DNA from: Thermobaculum terrenum ATCC BAA-798
Lineage (GTDB): Bacteria; Chloroflexota; Chloroflexia; Thermobaculales; Thermobaculaceae
Direction of reading: 5' to 3'
Assembly (NCBI RefSeq): GCF_000025005.1
Contig: NC_013526.1
Location: forward strand, 1,010,635 to 1,074,634
Length of the DNA: 64,000 bases
In this document: one piece after another, positions 63,088 through 64,000 of the stretch
Layout of the letters: every line of letters begins with the position of its first letter
How positions within the stretch are numbered: the stretch's first letter is position 1
Program-made: the position numbers and the translations under genes
The notes under the pieces: model-generated
Told to the model about the DNA's origin: nothing
Databases searched by the model: none
The model's input: the letters and a program-made list of their open reading frames with translations, nothing else

Positions 63088-63929
63088 CTTTGACCCTCCC
63101 TGGTGGAAATAAAGCTTTGCTGCTCGAGGACGGCATCGGCCACCCAGCCCCGCAGGGCCCTGTTGCCGATGAGCGGGGTGCCGAAGTGCCAGCGCGTAGG
63201 GGGATAGCCCCCTTCGATCGCCTCGCCGTCGTCTGTGTACTGCATGAGGTGGATCGCCGTGCCCGGCGGCAGGACGTCTATCACCTTGTGGGACCTGCAG
63301 GGGCCCGTGCGCAGGTTGACGCGGGCCGAGATGGTACGCGCCTGCCAGCGCTCTGCGAAGACCCTGTAGCCGGCGTGGTAGCCCCTGTGGGTGAGCACCA
63401 TCCAGCTGCGGAAGTTCTCCCAAGCCTCCAGCCAGCCGAGCGATAGCCTCACCCCCTTCCAGGGGTTCAGCCAGCGGGTGTCCGCCCCGGGATCGTCCAC
63501 GCCGTAGCAGACCATGAAGTGGCCTCCCTGATCGTGGGCGAAGTCGGCGTAGAACAGCGCGATCGTCAGGTGGCCCAGGGCGACCTGCTGCCTGAGGACC
63601 TGGCGGAAGCGGTCGAAGGTGTCGACCCAGGCGGCGGAGGCCGGCACGCCATGGCCGTCGAGGTAGCGGACTATGTCGGCCACGGAGGTGTAGCCCAGGT
63701 GATCCTCGCCGCGCATCTCGTCGACGATCGCATCTGGATAGAACATGCGTCCGTGTGTATAATAGAGCACCATCGCCACGCAGGCAGGCCCGCAGTTGTT
63801 GAGCCCGTTCCAGGCGCCGTCGTACGGGGCGCTGCGGTCGAGCTGGTCGACTGTGCGGGTGCGCGCGATGGACAGTCCCCCCTCCATGATGTGGGGGATG
63901 ATCGAAGGATCAAGCGATATCTCGGCCAA
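63084..63929 (-). CDS. C39-like cysteine peptidase with SH3-like domain
   Basis: 281 residues from TTG 63929, chosen for AAGGAGGG upstream. The catalytic Cys lies in LNNCGPACVAMVLYY and the His in GGHFMVCYGVDD, with Asp shortly after, as in C39_2 papain-like proteins. The C-terminal about 80 residues (SARVNLRTGPCRSHKVIDVL) form an SH3-like domain. No signal peptide is visible, so it may act inside the cell. It is translationally coupled to the initiator-like gene downstream, an unusual pairing. Confidence 0.78.
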   Translation of the reverse strand: MAEISLDPSIIPHIMEGGLSIARTRTVDQLDRSAPYDGAWNGLNNCGPACVAMVLYYTHGRMFYPDAIVDEMRGEDHLGYTSVADIVRYLDGHGVPASAAWVDTFDRFRQVLRQQVALGHLTIALFYADFAHDQGGHFMVCYGVDDPGADTRWLNPWKGVRLSLGWLEAWENFRSWMVLTHRGYHAGYRVFAERWQARTISARVNLRTGPCRSHKVIDVLPPGTAIHLMQYTDDGEAIEGGYPPTRWHFGTPLIGNRALRGWVADAVLEQQSFISTREGQR

Positions 63930-64000
63930 AGTGTACCCTCCTTGCGCAACTTTTGGGAGTTCCCCCCGGAACTATTTTATCGCACATAAGTTCCCTGAGT

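Noticed and set aside
1..64000. tRNA and rRNA genes
   Set aside because: I looked for typical T-loop and acceptor features and found none that fold convincingly.

Overview
The window is GC-rich bacterial DNA with many GTG/TTG starts and strong Shine-Dalgarno sites. Gene content (RRE-dependent lasso peptide genes with two precursors, a long CRISPR array without cas genes, a parA locus and several initiator-like proteins) fits a thermophilic Chloroflexota-like organism. From memory it resembles the secondary chromosome of Thermobaculum terrenum, whose lasso RRE protein I recall as TbiB1; that identification was not verified by search.

Layout. 0-14.8 kb: minus-strand lasso peptide region with two precursors (5681-5878, 10756-10929), each with a Gly1-to-Asp8 ring signature and unusually long cores with two Cys. 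One RRE/peptidase pair (B1/B2) serves two kinase-cyclase pairs; an ABC exporter, a TPR-methyltransferase and a TPR-glycosyltransferase complete the set. Two Ser/Pro or Tat-type surface proteins lie downstream. Four promoters here share an 11-bp-periodic direct repeat (CTCAAC-N5-CTCAAC).

14.8-19.7 kb: lipA, a sugar epimerase, a diguanylate cyclase, an initiator-like protein (winged helix plus DnaA-domain-I-like tail) with internal iteron-like repeats, and a TetR repressor with three operators. 19.9-22.5 kb: a PCYCGC lipoprotein whose frame contains a TGA exactly at a family cysteine (candidate selenocysteine), and a metallo-beta-lactamase/Rieske fusion. 22.6-26.8 kb: marC, then parA, a ribbon-helix-helix-like partner whose coding sequence is full of 12-bp-periodic GCAAGC/GCATGC repeats (candidate centromere), and an HTH protein. 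26.9-32.7 kb: a phosphoesterase, two AT-richer secreted genes broken by frameshifts at homopolymers, and a large secreted glycosidase-like protein.

33.0-42.9 kb: a CRISPR array of about 147 30-bp repeats (manual count), read on the minus strand from a leader promoter near 42.92 kb; no cas genes in the window. It holds duplicated spacer blocks and spacers hitting overlapping or opposite-strand targets. 42.9-44.5 kb: leader-side spacer DNA with a solitary inverted CRISPR repeat and copies of a dispersed hairpin element found five times in the window.

44.5-53.5 kb: sdpRI-like pair, Nudix hydrolase, CCA-adding enzyme, a large AfsR/SARP-type regulator, VOC and RibD-like proteins, and two small coupled genes. 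54.6-61.7 kb: polysaccharide deacetylase, then a phosphate-response block (PhoB/PhoR-like, PhoX-like, PhoU) with matching Pho-box-like repeats. 62.1-63.9 kb: a second initiator-like gene with six intragenic iterons beside an AT-rich stretch, coupled to a C39-like cysteine peptidase. No tRNA or rRNA genes were seen.
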